Assembly (NCBI GenBank): GCA_963529855.1
Contig: CAURZK010000005.1
Coordinates: 124,001 to 188,000, forward strand
From: 34-65-8 sp963529855
GTDB lineage: Bacteria; Pseudomonadota; Alphaproteobacteria; Sphingomonadales; Sphingomonadaceae
Direction: 5' to 3'
Length of the DNA: 64,000 bases
This document shows positions 20,730 to 31,851 of this stretch, piece by piece. The stretch's first letter is position 1. Every line of letters begins with the position of its first letter. The position numbers were made by a program, and so were the translations under genes. The notes under the pieces were generated by a model. That model was not told the DNA's origin and searched no databases. It saw only the letters and a program-made list of their open reading frames with translations.

Positions 20730-22052
20730 ATGACCGCTTCACTCCCCGCCAATCGCCGCCAGTTTCTCGCCGCCACGGGCAGCGCATTTGCCGCACTGGT
20801 GGCAAGCGGCTGCTCCACCCGCACGACACTGGGCGGGGCCGGGTTCGCTGGATACGGCCCGCTGGTGCCCGACCCGCAGGGGCTGCTCGATCTGCCGCAG
20901 GGGTTTTCCTACCGCGTTCTCTCGAGCCTGGGCGATGCCATGACCGATGGGCTCAAGGTGCCGGACCGTGCGGACGGGATGGGTTGCTTCGATCTGGGCA
21001 GCGGCAAGCTGGCACTGGTTCGCAATCACGAGCTGGGAGAAACGAGCGATGCGGGCGGTGCGCTCGCTCATGGGTTTCGCCGGAACGGGCAAGGGGCCGT
21101 CTATGCGGGCGGGACCACCACGCTGGTGCTCGACGCGGGCACGCTGAACGTCGAACGGCAATTTCGCTCGCTCGGCGGTACGATCCGCAACTGCGCCGGC
21201 GGGATCACGCCGTGGGGCAGCTGGCTGACCTGCGAGGAATCGATGTTCTCCCGCGCCGAAGACGTGAAGAAGGAACACGGTTGGGTATTCGAAGTGCCGG
21301 CGAATGCCACCGGCATGGTCGATGCGGTCCCGCTGAAGGCGATGGGCCGCTTCAATCATGAGGCTGCTTGCGTCGATCCGCGCACCGGCATTGTTTATCT
21401 GACCGAAGATCAGGAAGACGGGCTGTTCTATCGCTTCGTCCCCAATGTGCGGGGAAAGCTGGCCCAGGGCGGCAAGCTCCAGGCGCTGGTCCTTGCCGAT
21501 GGCATTCGCGACAGCCGCAACAAGGGCGGGGTAACCATGAATGTCGGCGCCTGGCACCAAGCGCGCTGGATCGATCTGGACAACGTCGAGGCTCCGGCAG
21601 ACGACTTGCGCATGCGCGGCGCTGCAGCGGGCGCGCTCGTGATCGCGCGGGGCGAAGGTATCTGGATGGGCGAGGGCGAGCTCTATTTCACAGCGACCAG
21701 CGGCGGTACCGCCAAGCTCGGCCAGATTTTCCGCTTCCGACCGGGCGCGGCGGGCCGATCCGACGCGCTGGAGCTGTTTTTCGAAAGCACCAGCGCCGAC
21801 CAGTTCAATTATGGCGACAACCTGTGCGTGGCCCCCAATGGCCATCTGGTCGTATGCGAGGACCAATACGGGGAGGACGTCGCGAACTACGTGCGCGGGA
21901 TCACGCCTGACGGGCGCGTCTATGCCATCGGGTTCAGCCGTACGGGCACCGAGACGGCGGGAGCGTGCTTCTCGCCGGACGGGCGGACGCTGTTCCTCAA
22001 CCTCTACAGTCCAACCAGAACGGTCGCCATCACGGGGCCTTGGGTCGCCTGA
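20730..22052 (+). CDS. PhoX-like (DUF839) Tat-exported protein
   Basis: A 440-residue protein with a twin-arginine signal, NRRQFLAATG at residues 8-17, followed by a hydrophobic stretch and SGCS, which may also be a lipobox. The mature part has the PhoX/DUF839 landmarks: LVRNHELGETS, GGTIRNCAGGITPWGSWLTCEE, GRFNHEAACVDP, and a C-terminal CFSPDGRTLFLNLYSPTRT. Classical PhoX enzymes are calcium/iron phosphatases; this group is related, but phosphatase activity cannot be claimed. It is divergent from the dehydrogenase gene. Confidence 0.85.
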   Translation: MTASLPANRRQFLAATGSAFAALVASGCSTRTTLGGAGFAGYGPLVPDPQGLLDLPQGFSYRVLSSLGDAMTDGLKVPDRADGMGCFDLGSGKLALVRNHELGETSDAGGALAHGFRRNGQGAVYAGGTTTLVLDAGTLNVERQFRSLGGTIRNCAGGITPWGSWLTCEESMFSRAEDVKKEHGWVFEVPANATGMVDAVPLKAMGRFNHEAACVDPRTGIVYLTEDQEDGLFYRFVPNVRGKLAQGGKLQALVLADGIRDSRNKGGVTMNVGAWHQARWIDLDNVEAPADDLRMRGAAAGALVIARGEGIWMGEGELYFTATSGGTAKLGQIFRFRPGAAGRSDALELFFESTSADQFNYGDNLCVAPNGHLVVCEDQYGEDVANYVRGITPDGRVYAIGFSRTGTETAGACFSPDGRTLFLNLYSPTRTVAITGPWVA

Positions 22053-22072
22053 TCCACGCGGGATAATCCTGC

Positions 22073-22627
22073 ATGGGATCGTTCTTCCTCGCCTGGCTGG
22101 CCGTTGCCCTGTGTTCGCTTGGCGCGCGCGATCAGCTGCTGGTCGCGCGTCTGGCGGAACATGGGCGGTCGGGGAGCGCTCTTCTGACGGTAGCAGTTCC
22201 GGTTGCCGTGCTTGCTGCCGCGGGGATGGCCTGGGCGGGATCCCTCGTTGCGGCCATGCTGCCGACTGCGGCGCGGCAGATGCTCGTCGCATTCGTGCTT
22301 CTCGCAGCGGCGGCAGAGCTTGCCATGCCGGTGCGGGAAAAGCCGCCGGCCGAGCCGACCCGGTCCCTCTTCGCACTGGCAATCGTGCTGCTGGCCCGCC
22401 AGCTCGGCGATGCAGCGCGGTTCCTGGTCTTCGCGCTCGCGGCTGCGGGATTGCCGGTTTACGCGGCGTTGGGCGGCGCGCTGGGTGGAGCAAGCGCGCT
22501 GGCCTTGGCAGTCGCAGCGCGCTGGGAACTGGCGACCTGGCCGCTACGCCAGATCAGATTGGTGCTCGCAGTGATTGTCGGATTGGCGGGGACATGGCTA
22601 GCCCTGGGCGCGCGGGGGCTGATCTAG
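22073..22627 (+). CDS. small membrane protein, possibly GDT1/UPF0016-like
   Basis: A 184-residue protein with about six hydrophobic segments in two similar halves. Segment one carries SLGARDQLLVARL and segment four carries ARQLGDAARFLVFAL. The spacing resembles the paired E-x-G-D-[KR]-[TS] motifs of UPF0016/GDT1 manganese or calcium exporters, but the acidic and lysine/threonine positions are largely lost. It follows the PhoX-like gene by 20 bases and may share its transcript. The family link is tentative; if true this would be a degenerate member. Confidence 0.6.
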   Translation: MGSFFLAWLAVALCSLGARDQLLVARLAEHGRSGSALLTVAVPVAVLAAAGMAWAGSLVAAMLPTAARQMLVAFVLLAAAAELAMPVREKPPAEPTRSLFALAIVLLARQLGDAARFLVFALAAAGLPVYAALGGALGGASALALAVAARWELATWPLRQIRLVLAVIVGLAGTWLALGARGLI

Positions 22628-22658
22628 CCAGCCGATCACCGGTATCGCATCAATGCGC

Positions 22659-22683
22659 GAAACTTGCACCGATCCTTCTCGTT
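22659..22683 (+). promoter_or_regulatory. EcfG-type general-stress promoter of dps
   Basis: GAAAC at 22659-22663 and CGTT at 22680-22683 are separated by exactly 16 bases. The known alphaproteobacterial EcfG consensus is GGAAC-N16/17-CGTT, so there is one mismatch in the -35 box. It lies 36 bases before the dps start codon. Dps is a frequent EcfG target in this class. Confidence 0.65.
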
Positions 22684-22718
22684 GGGGGTGAGAGATCATC
22701 ATTCGACGGAGCACATGA

Positions 22719-23180
22719 ATGGCGGACAAGAAAGACAATTCGAAAAAGGCTTTGGTCGATGAACTGAACGGCCTGCTGGCCGATCATTTCGCATTGTTCA
22801 TCAAGACCAAGAATTTCCACTGGCATGTGGCCGGGCCGCGCTTTCGTGACCTGCATCTCCTGTTTGACGAGCAAGCGATCGAGATCCGCGATCAGATCGA
22901 CGTGATCGGCGAACGCGTGCGCAAGCTGGACGCCGATACGCTTACCTCTGTCGGCGCGATCGCTGGGCATACTTCGGTGAAGGACCAGGACAAGACGGAC
23001 CTGTCGCCGGAAAAGATGCTGGCAGAACTGCGCGACGACAATGCCGCGCTGGTCGCCCGCCTCAAGTCGATGAAGGACCTTACCGAGGAAGTCGGGGACA
23101 ATGCGACCGATGGCCTGATCGACGACTGGACCGATATGGCCGAGCAGCGCGTATGGTTTCTTTCCCAGACGCTGAAATAA
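22719..23180 (+). CDS. dps: Dps family DNA-binding ferritin-like protein
   Basis: A 153-residue four-helix protein of the Dps family, which stores iron, detoxifies peroxide and coats DNA under stress. The ferroxidase region is visible in KNFHWHVAGPRFRDLHLLFDE and in the following EIRDQIDVIGERVR. The N-terminus ADKKDNSKK is lysine-rich, as expected of a DNA-binding tail. ACGGAG lies seven bases before the ATG at 22719. An EcfG-like promoter precedes it. Confidence 0.93.
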   Translation: MADKKDNSKKALVDELNGLLADHFALFIKTKNFHWHVAGPRFRDLHLLFDEQAIEIRDQIDVIGERVRKLDADTLTSVGAIAGHTSVKDQDKTDLSPEKMLAELRDDNAALVARLKSMKDLTEEVGDNATDGLIDDWTDMAEQRVWFLSQTLK

Positions 23181-23259
23181 GGATGGCCTCGCCCGTTCTG
23201 GACTCTATGGCTCGGCCTGCCGATGGCTTGCGCCGGGTCAGATGATAACAGGGTCGCAA

Positions 23260-23877
23260 ATGGGCATTACAGTACAAGAAGGCTGCAACGACAGCGCGAT
23301 TGCCGGATGGTTGGCTGAACGCATCGGCACAGCGATGTCGAACCGGGAAGGCCCGGTCGTCATCACCGTGCCGGGGGGATCGACCCCGTTCCCGATTTTC
23401 GAGAAACTGCTGGCGCGCGATCTCGATTGGTCGCGGCTGGTCGTGTGGCCGGGGGACGACCGGGTGGTGCCCGAAGATCATCCGGCATCCAACACCGGCC
23501 GCATTCGCGCTCTGTTCGCGGCTGCGGGGGCCGAAGTCGTGACGCTGACCGAAATGGAGCAGGTGCCCCGGTTCGATATTGCGTGGCTGGGGATGGGAGC
23601 CGATGGTCATGTCGCCTCGCTGTTTCCCAACACCGATCCGCGGATCGACGATCCCGCCCCGATCCGCCGGCTGACCCCCGACCCCTTGCCGCCCGAGGCG
23701 CCGTTCGACCGGATTACCCTGACGCTTCCCAGTCTGCTTGCCAGCGATGAACTGGTCCTGGTCATTCGCGGCGATGACAAGCGCGCGGTGTTCGATGCAG
23801 CGCGGGCCGGGGAAAACGACCTGCCGATCGCCCGCCTGCTGCACGCCGCAACCCAGCCCGTCACATGCTTCGCCTGA
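23260..23877 (+). CDS. pgl: 6-phosphogluconolactonase
   Basis: Hydrolyses 6-phosphogluconolactone in the oxidative pentose phosphate or Entner-Doudoroff route. The 205-residue protein has the NagB-like fold motifs VPGGSTPFPIFEKL near the N-terminus, VWPGDDRVVPEDHPASN, and the diagnostic WLGMGADGHVASLFP. I chose the ATG at 23260 with AGGG eight bases upstream; an ATG six codons earlier is also possible. It overlaps the NUDIX gene by 13 bases. zwf and edd are not in this window. Confidence 0.9.
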   Translation: MGITVQEGCNDSAIAGWLAERIGTAMSNREGPVVITVPGGSTPFPIFEKLLARDLDWSRLVVWPGDDRVVPEDHPASNTGRIRALFAAAGAEVVTLTEMEQVPRFDIAWLGMGADGHVASLFPNTDPRIDDPAPIRRLTPDPLPPEAPFDRITLTLPSLLASDELVLVIRGDDKRAVFDAARAGENDLPIARLLHAATQPVTCFA

Positions 23878-24338
23878 TCCCGGCACCGGCGCACCGGGCG
23901 GCCCTGCGCCTGGCGAGCAGCCTGCGCGATCGCTGGCGGCGGTTGACGGGCACCGCCGCTGACGGGGTCAGCGTCATCGCCACCGATCTGGAAGGCAGGG
24001 TGCTGCTGGTGCGCCACAGCTATGGTCCGCCGGGCTGGTACTTTCCCGGCGGCGGGATGAATCGCGGCGAGTGCCCGGAAACGGCCGCCCGGCGCGAACT
24101 GGTGGAAGAAACGGCCTGCACGCCCAGCGCGCTGGTCCTGCTCGGGTCGATTGCCGAACAGGTTGGCGGCGGCGCCCATACGTCTTACGTCTTCCGGGCG
24201 ACCACAGCGGACGTCCCGCGCGCGGATGGCCGGGAAGTGGTGGAAGCCCGCTTCTTCCCGACGCACTCATTGCCCGAACCGCTCAGCCCGCGCACCCGCG
24301 CCCGGCTCGACCTGTTTCGCGCAGCCGGCCCGGGCTAG
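23865..24338 (+). CDS. NUDIX hydrolase
   Basis: A 157-residue NUDIX protein. The Nudix box spans residues 63-85 (GGMNRGECPETAARRELVEETAC), giving G-x5-E-x7-REL-x-EE as required for metal-dependent pyrophosphohydrolysis; the usual glycine near the end is Ala84. An N-terminal basic helix (residues 1-28) precedes the fold. GWYFPGGGMNRGE suggests a general nucleoside-diphosphate-derivative hydrolase, but the substrate is unknown. It starts inside the end of pgl and ends four bases from dinB, tail to tail. Confidence 0.88.
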   Translation: MLRLIPAPAHRAALRLASSLRDRWRRLTGTAADGVSVIATDLEGRVLLVRHSYGPPGWYFPGGGMNRGECPETAARRELVEETACTPSALVLLGSIAEQVGGGAHTSYVFRATTADVPRADGREVVEARFFPTHSLPEPLSPRTRARLDLFRAAGPG

Positions 24339-24342
24339 TTCG

Positions 24343-25479
24343 CTAGAGCAGCGACAGCTGCCCGTCGGGCGGGCGCGGGGCCGCAGCCCTGGCCTGTTCG
24401 AGATTCGACAGCGTCAGCCCCATCAGGCGGATGGGCAAGGGCAGCGGCAGCATTTCTGCCAGCAGGCCATGCGCCACCCGCGCAAATTCACCCTTGTCAG
24501 CCACGTTGTTCAGCAGCGAGCGGGCCCGGCTGACGATCTGGAAATCGGTGTACTTGAGCTTGAGCGTGACGGTGCGTCCGCGTGCCTGGGTCCGCTCGAT
24601 ACTGGTCCACACGATATCCACAATGTTGTCCAGCGTCTCGCGCAAGGCGGGTCCGGCAGAGATGTCGTGTCCGAAAGTCCGTTCGCCGCCGACCGATTTG
24701 CGGATGCGGTTCGCGCGCACGGATCGCAAATCGATGCCGCGCGCCGCACGGTAGAGGTATTCGGCGAAACTGCCGAAATGCTGGCGCAGGAACGCCATGT
24801 CCTTGCCGGCGAGATCGGCACCGGTCTCGATCCCCAGCCGCGCCATCTTTTCCGCGCCCTTTGGCCCGATCCCGTGAAACCGGCGCACCGGCAGCGACTG
24901 GACAAACGCCGCCCCGTCCCCCGGCCGGATCACGCACAGTCCATCGGGCTTGTTCTGGTCGCTGGCGAGCTTGGCGAGGAACTTGTTGTAACTGACCCCC
25001 GCGCTGGCGGTCAGCCGCGTTTCCTGAAGGATGCGGGCGCGGATCAGCTGCGCAATGCGGGTCGCCGAACCGATCCCCTTCAGGTCGTCGGTGACGTCGA
25101 GATAGGCCTCGTCGAGGCTCAGCGGTTCGACGTGCGGGGTGTAGTCGCGGAAAATCGCCCGGATCTGCTGGGATACTTCCTTGTAGACCTCGAACCGGTG
25201 CCGCACGAAGATGAGGTCGGGGCACAACCGCCGCGCGGTCACCGATGGCATGGCAGAGCGGACGCCGAACCGGCGCGCCTCGTAACTCGCCGCTGCAACC
25301 ACGCCGCGCCCGCCCGATCCGCCGACTGCAACCGGCCTGCCGCGCAATTCGGGATGATCGCGCTGTTCCACGCTGGCAAAGAAGGCATCCATGTCGACAT
25401 GGATGATCTTGCGCAGACCGCGCCCCTGACCAGCGCCATCGCCGTCGTCTTCGTCATCATGTGGCAGGGCCGGATCCAT
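24343..25479 (-). CDS. dinB: DNA polymerase IV (Y family)
   Basis: Error-prone translesion polymerase. The 378-residue protein has the palm motifs with catalytic acids, IIHVDMDAFFASVEQRD and VEPLSLDEAYLDVT, the AGVSYNKFLAKLASDQNKP finger/thumb motif and a C-terminal little-finger domain. It ends QLSLL, a typical beta-clamp binding peptide. I chose the ATG at 25479 with GGAAGG four bases upstream; another ATG four codons earlier is possible. It is divergent from the transporter gene by 44 bases. No LexA box was evident in that gap. Confidence 0.93.
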   Translation of the reverse strand: MDPALPHDDEDDGDGAGQGRGLRKIIHVDMDAFFASVEQRDHPELRGRPVAVGGSGGRGVVAAASYEARRFGVRSAMPSVTARRLCPDLIFVRHRFEVYKEVSQQIRAIFRDYTPHVEPLSLDEAYLDVTDDLKGIGSATRIAQLIRARILQETRLTASAGVSYNKFLAKLASDQNKPDGLCVIRPGDGAAFVQSLPVRRFHGIGPKGAEKMARLGIETGADLAGKDMAFLRQHFGSFAEYLYRAARGIDLRSVRANRIRKSVGGERTFGHDISAGPALRETLDNIVDIVWTSIERTQARGRTVTLKLKYTDFQIVSRARSLLNNVADKGEFARVAHGLLAEMLPLPLPIRLMGLTLSNLEQARAAAPRPPDGQLSLL

Positions 25480-25523
25480 CGCGCCTTCCATACGCCCGGC
25501 GGCGCCGCGCAGGAACCGTTCGG

Positions 25524-26815
25524 ATGAACCGGAACTTCGGTTGGGCGATGCAAAATCCTCTGGCCAAGCACGACGATGGGGCGCAAGGCCCCCCGATGGC
25601 TTCAAGCGCGCTAACCCGGACCATCAGCGAACGCGAACTGATCGTCCTGATGGCCCTGCTGATGAGCCTGCAGGCGTTCGGCATCGACGCCATGTTGCCG
25701 GCGCTGGGCGTGATCGGCGATGATCTCGGCGCGGTGGGCAACGAACGGCAATTCGTGATCGGGGCCTATTTCCTCGGGTCGGGGATCGGGGCATTTTTCC
25801 CTGGCGCCTTTGCAGACAGGTTCGGGCGGCGCCCGGTGCTGGGCGTCGGGCTGATCCTCTACGTGGCCCTGTCGATCGCGTCTGCCGTGGTCAGCGATTT
25901 TCATACCCTGCTGGCCATCCGGCTGCTGCAGGGGCTGGGCTGCGCAGGCCTGAGCGTGGTGCCCGCCGCGATCGTGCGCGACCGGGTGGGCGGGGACCGC
26001 ATGGCCCGGCTGATGAGCCTGATCATGATGATCTTCCTCGCCGTCCCGCTGGTCGCGCCGGCCATCGGCCAGGTCCTGCTCAACCTGCTGGGCTGGCGCA
26101 TGATTTTCGGTGCGATGGCGATCATGGGCGTGATCGTGGGCACGTGGATCTGGCTGAGGCTGCCCGAATCGCTCGCGCCCGAAAACCGCCAGGATATCGA
26201 GGTGCCGACGATCCTCGCCAACATGAAGCTCGCCCTGCTCAACCGTGCCGCGATCGGCTATGTCATCGGCAGCGCCATGGTGTTCGGATCGCTGTTCGGG
26301 TTCCTCAATTCGTCACAGCAGTTGATCGGCGAACATTTCGGCGCCGGGCAGAATTTCGCGATCATCTTCGGCGCGGCGGTGCTGGGCATGGTCGCGGCCA
26401 ATTTCACCAATTCGCGGATCGTCGAACGGTTCGGTGCGCGCCGGGTCAGCCATGCGGCGCTGCTCGTGTTCATCGCGTCCAGCATCGCGCAGTACATTTC
26501 GACCGGGCCGGACCAGGACTTGTGGGAATTCGTGCCCATCCTGGCGGTTTCGATGGCGACGATGGGCTTCATTGGCGCGAATTTCAGCTCGATCGCGATG
26601 CAGCCCTTCGCGCACATCGCAGGGGCCGCGTCATCGGCGCAGACGAGCCTGCGGATGGTCAGCGGCGCGTTGCTCGGCAGCGTGATCGGGCAGGCTTACG
26701 ACGGCACTGCCCGGCCACTGGCGACAGCCATGCTGCTGTGCGGCCTGATCGCGCTGGCGGTGGTGCTGTTCAGCGAACGGGGCCGGTTGTTCCGGCGCGT
26801 CAACCGCCCGGCGCG

Positions 26816-26819
<4 letters not shown>
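25524..26819 (+). CDS. Bcr/CflA-type MFS drug-resistance transporter
   Basis: A 431-residue major facilitator with twelve predicted membrane helices. GAFADRFGRRPVLGVGL is the conserved loop 2-3 motif of the superfamily, and ELIVLMALLMSLQAFGIDAMLPAL plus RLLQGLGCAGLSVVPAAIVRD are typical of the DHA1 Bcr/CflA subfamily, which exports drugs by proton exchange. The ATG at 25524 has AGGA nine bases upstream; ATGs at 25548 and 25596 would remove only the polar N-terminus. It converges with the carboxylase gene, sharing four bases. Confidence 0.87.
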
Positions 26820-28731
<1,912 letters not shown>

Positions 28732-28735
<4 letters not shown>

Positions 28736-29682
28736 CGCGCCGGAATGGCGGCGAAATCGGCCCTCGTCCAGTGGGGCATTGCAGCGGGCAGGGAAGGCCG
28801 GTTCGCCAGCGCCTCCAAAAACGCGGCGGCGACATGGCGCAGCTTGTCGGCCTTGCTGGTGCTGACCCGGTAATCCCACGCATGGGGGCCAAGGCGGCGG
28901 ACCTCGTGCCCGATCGCGGTGTAGATGCGCTTGGCCGACAGGATCGCCCAGCGGCTGCGGAAGGGCAGCCGCGCCGCTCCGAGGGCCGAGGCCGCGGCAT
29001 GTGCGTCCATCAGCGCCACCAGCCGCGCGGCCATGTCGGCCAACTCCTGCCGATGGTGCGGCTTGGTGTGCTGGCCCGGCTCGATGTCTTCCTCGACCAG
29101 CCATTCGACCGGCAGGTAACAACGATCCGCCGCATCGTCCTCGACCACGTCGCGGGCGATATTGGCAAGCTGGAACGCGAAGCCGAGATCGGCGGCGCGG
29201 TCCAGTGTATCGGCATCGTCGCGCGGAACGCCCATCACCCGCGCCATCATCACGCCGACCGCACCCGCCACGTGCCAGCAATAAGCCATCAGGTCGCGTT
29301 CGGAGCGGGGGCGCCAGTCGTCGGCGTCGAGTTGGAACCCGCGGATCACCGCGTCCGCATCCGCCTGGGTCAGCCCGCATTCCTTCGCGACCAGCCCGAA
29401 GGCATCGAACGCAGGTTCGCCGGTCGCCTGTCCGGACAATGCCTTGGCCGTAAGCGCCCTGATCTGTGCGACTCGGGCGGCAATGCCCTCCTGATTGCCC
29501 AGCGCGCCGCCCAGTTCCTGCGCATCGGCGATGTCGTCGCAGCGGCGGCACCACGCATAGAGCAGCCACACCCGCTCGCGCGTCTGGCGATCGAACAGTC
29601 GGCTGGCAGCGGAAAAGCTCTTGGATCCCGCCGCGATCGACGCGCGTGCATGCCGCACCAGTTCGGCGCGGCGCTGGCTCAA
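28732..29682 (-). CDS. crtB: phytoene synthase
   Basis: Condenses two geranylgeranyl diphosphates to phytoene, the first carotenoid step. The 316-residue protein has both aspartate-rich motifs, DDIAD (49-53) and the second one in NIARDVVEDDAADRCYLP. The likely start is the rare TTG at 29682 (SQRRAELVRHARASIAAGSKSF), which overlaps the stop of the LOG gene (TTGA) and gives the N-terminal length usual for the family; a GTG eight codons later would remove part of the first helix. It is followed, with ATGA overlap, by the carboxylase subunit gene. Confidence 0.9.
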
Positions 29683-30260
29683 AGATCGCTGGCCTTCATG
29701 TGGAAGATCGGCGTGTGCGGTTCGTAAGCCGCCATCGCATCGAGCAGGTCGGGCAGGGTATCGCGCGCGATCAGGATAGACTGATGCGCGGGGCGAACGA
29801 AGCCGACCTCCGCCATATGGCGGTTGAACGCGATCAGGTGATCGTAAAATCCGAAGGCGTTGAGCAGACCGACTGGCTTGGCGTGATAGCCCAGCTGCGA
29901 CCAGCTCATCGCTTCCCACAACTCGTCCATCGTGCCTACGCCACCGGGGATGGTAACGAAGCCGTCGGACAGATCGGTGAAGCGCTGCTTTCGCTCGTGC
30001 ATTCCCGAAACCGTGTAAAGCTCGGTACAATCGTGGTTGGCGACTTCGCTTCCGGCGAGAGCCTCGGGAATGACCCCGATAACCTCGCCGCCCGCTTCGA
30101 GCGCGCCGCTGGCGACGGCGCCCATCAGGCCGAGCCTGCCGCCGCCGTAAACCAGGCCGATGTTGCGCTCGGCCAGCGTGCGGCCGATATCGCGCGCGAG
30201 TTCGATGTAGCGCGGATCGGCGGGCGAGGCGGAGCCGCAATAGACTGCAAGACGGTTCAT
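29679..30260 (-). CDS. LOG family protein (cytokinin riboside 5'-monophosphate phosphoribohydrolase type)
   Basis: A 193-residue Rossmann-fold protein with the LOG signature PGGVGTMDELWE and the preceding VYGGGRLGLMGAVA. Characterised LOG enzymes remove ribose phosphate from cytokinin nucleotides or other nucleoside monophosphates. The ATG at 30260 is the start that begins directly with the first beta strand (NRLAVYCGSASP). It sits between crtI and crtB on the same strand, with a TTGA overlap to crtB, so it is co-expressed with carotenoid genes although no role in the pathway is known. Confidence 0.9.
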   Translation of the reverse strand: MNRLAVYCGSASPADPRYIELARDIGRTLAERNIGLVYGGGRLGLMGAVASGALEAGGEVIGVIPEALAGSEVANHDCTELYTVSGMHERKQRFTDLSDGFVTIPGGVGTMDELWEAMSWSQLGYHAKPVGLLNAFGFYDHLIAFNRHMAEVGFVRPAHQSILIARDTLPDLLDAMAAYEPHTPIFHMKASDL

Positions 30261-30306
30261 GCCGCGCCCTTTGGCGAAGTGTTGCGGGTTCGGCAACGCG
30301 GTTTGC

Positions 30307-31851
30307 CTATTGCGCCAGATCCTGCAGCATCAGCCCCGCGGTCGCCTTGGCACTGCCGACCACGCCCGGGATGCCCGCGCCCGGATGCGTGCCCGCGCCG
30401 ACCAGGTAGAAATTCCCGATCGCGTCGTCACGGTTGTGGCCACGGAAGAACGCGCTCTGGGTCAGGATCGGCTCGAGGCTGAAGGCACTGCCGAGGTGCG
30501 CATTGAGGTCCATCGCGAAATCGCGCGGGGCATAGTGGAACTTGGTCACGATCCGGTCGTGGATGTCGGGGATCAGCCGCCGCCCGACCTCGTCGAGGAT
30601 GCGCTTCTCCAGCATCGGGCCGATCTGTTCCCAATCGACCGCCAGCTTGCCCATGTGCGCGACGGGCACGAGAGCATAGAACGTGCTCTTGCCCGCAGGC
30701 GCCATGCTCGGGTCGGTGACCGTGGGGTGATGGAGATAGATCGAGAAATCGGCCGGCAGCACGCCGGTGTCGTAGATGTCCGACAGCAAGCCTTTGTAGC
30801 GCGGACCGAACAGGATCATGTGGTGCGGAATTCCGGGCCAGGTCCCCTCCAGCCCGAAATGGACCACGAACAGCCCGGGGCTGAATCGCTTTTTCGCCAG
30901 CGAACGGGAATAGTCCGCCCCGCGCTTGGTCCCTGCCAGCAGATCGCGGTACGAATGCATGATGTCGGCATTGCTGGCGACCGCGTCGAACTTGGCGCGC
31001 CAGCCGCTCCGCGTCTCGACCTCGGTCGCGCGGTTGCCGATCGTGTGGACACGGGTGACGGCATCGCCCACGCGCATGGTGCCGCCCAGCCGTTCGAAAT
31101 GGCGGACCATTCCTGCGATCAGGCGGTTGGTGCCGCCGCGGGTCCACCACACGCCGCCGTCTTTCTCCAGCTTGTGGATCAGCGCGTAGATCGCGCTGGT
31201 CGTCATCGGGTTGCCGCCGACGAGCAGGGTGTGGAAGCTCAGCGCCTCGCGCAGCTTTTCGCTTTCGACGAAGCTCGACACCATCGAATAGACGCTGCGC
31301 CAGGCCTGCTTCTGAGCCAACGCGGGCGCGGCCTTCAACATCGATTTGAAGTCGAGAAACGGCACCGTGCCCAGCTTGACGTAGCCTTCTTCGTACACCC
31401 CGGCCGAATATTCCAGGAACCGCTGGTATCCGGCGACATCCGCCGGGTTCAGCTTGGCAATCTCGGCGTCGAGCTGGGCCTGATCGTTGGAATAATCGAA
31501 GTTCGTCCCATCGGGCCAGTTGAGGCGATAGAACGGCATGACCGGCATCAGTTCGACATCGGCCGCCATGTCATGCCCGGACAGCGCCCAAAGTTCGCGC
31601 AGGCAATCGGGATCGGTGACGACGGTGGGGCCGCCATCGAAGGTGAAACCCTCCCGTTCCCAGAAATAGGCGCGGCCACCCGGCTTGTCGCGCGCCTCGA
31701 TCACTGTCGTCGCGATCCCGGCCGATTGCAGCCTGATCGCGAGCGCCATGCCGCCGAAGCCCGATCCGATCACGCAGGCGCGGCGCCCGTCGGAGCGATG
31801 TCCCATCTCGGCCGGTGCCGTCTCGGTCGCGGAAACTGTGTTCGGGATCAT
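30307..31851 (-). CDS. crtI: phytoene desaturase
   Basis: A 514-residue FAD enzyme that introduces double bases stepwise into phytoene to give lycopene. N-terminal dinucleotide motif CVIGSGFGGMALAIRLQSAG (about residues 26-45) and the C-terminal GAGTHPGAGIPGVVGSAKA are the CrtI hallmarks. The start at 31851 overlaps the crtY stop by ATGA. The first 20 residues before the FAD motif are polar. Together with CrtB and CrtY it gives a complete route from geranylgeranyl diphosphate to beta-carotene. Confidence 0.95.
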   Translation of the reverse strand: MIPNTVSATETAPAEMGHRSDGRRACVIGSGFGGMALAIRLQSAGIATTVIEARDKPGGRAYFWEREGFTFDGGPTVVTDPDCLRELWALSGHDMAADVELMPVMPFYRLNWPDGTNFDYSNDQAQLDAEIAKLNPADVAGYQRFLEYSAGVYEEGYVKLGTVPFLDFKSMLKAAPALAQKQAWRSVYSMVSSFVESEKLREALSFHTLLVGGNPMTTSAIYALIHKLEKDGGVWWTRGGTNRLIAGMVRHFERLGGTMRVGDAVTRVHTIGNRATEVETRSGWRAKFDAVASNADIMHSYRDLLAGTKRGADYSRSLAKKRFSPGLFVVHFGLEGTWPGIPHHMILFGPRYKGLLSDIYDTGVLPADFSIYLHHPTVTDPSMAPAGKSTFYALVPVAHMGKLAVDWEQIGPMLEKRILDEVGRRLIPDIHDRIVTKFHYAPRDFAMDLNAHLGSAFSLEPILTQSAFFRGHNRDDAIGNFYLVGAGTHPGAGIPGVVGSAKATAGLMLQDLAQ

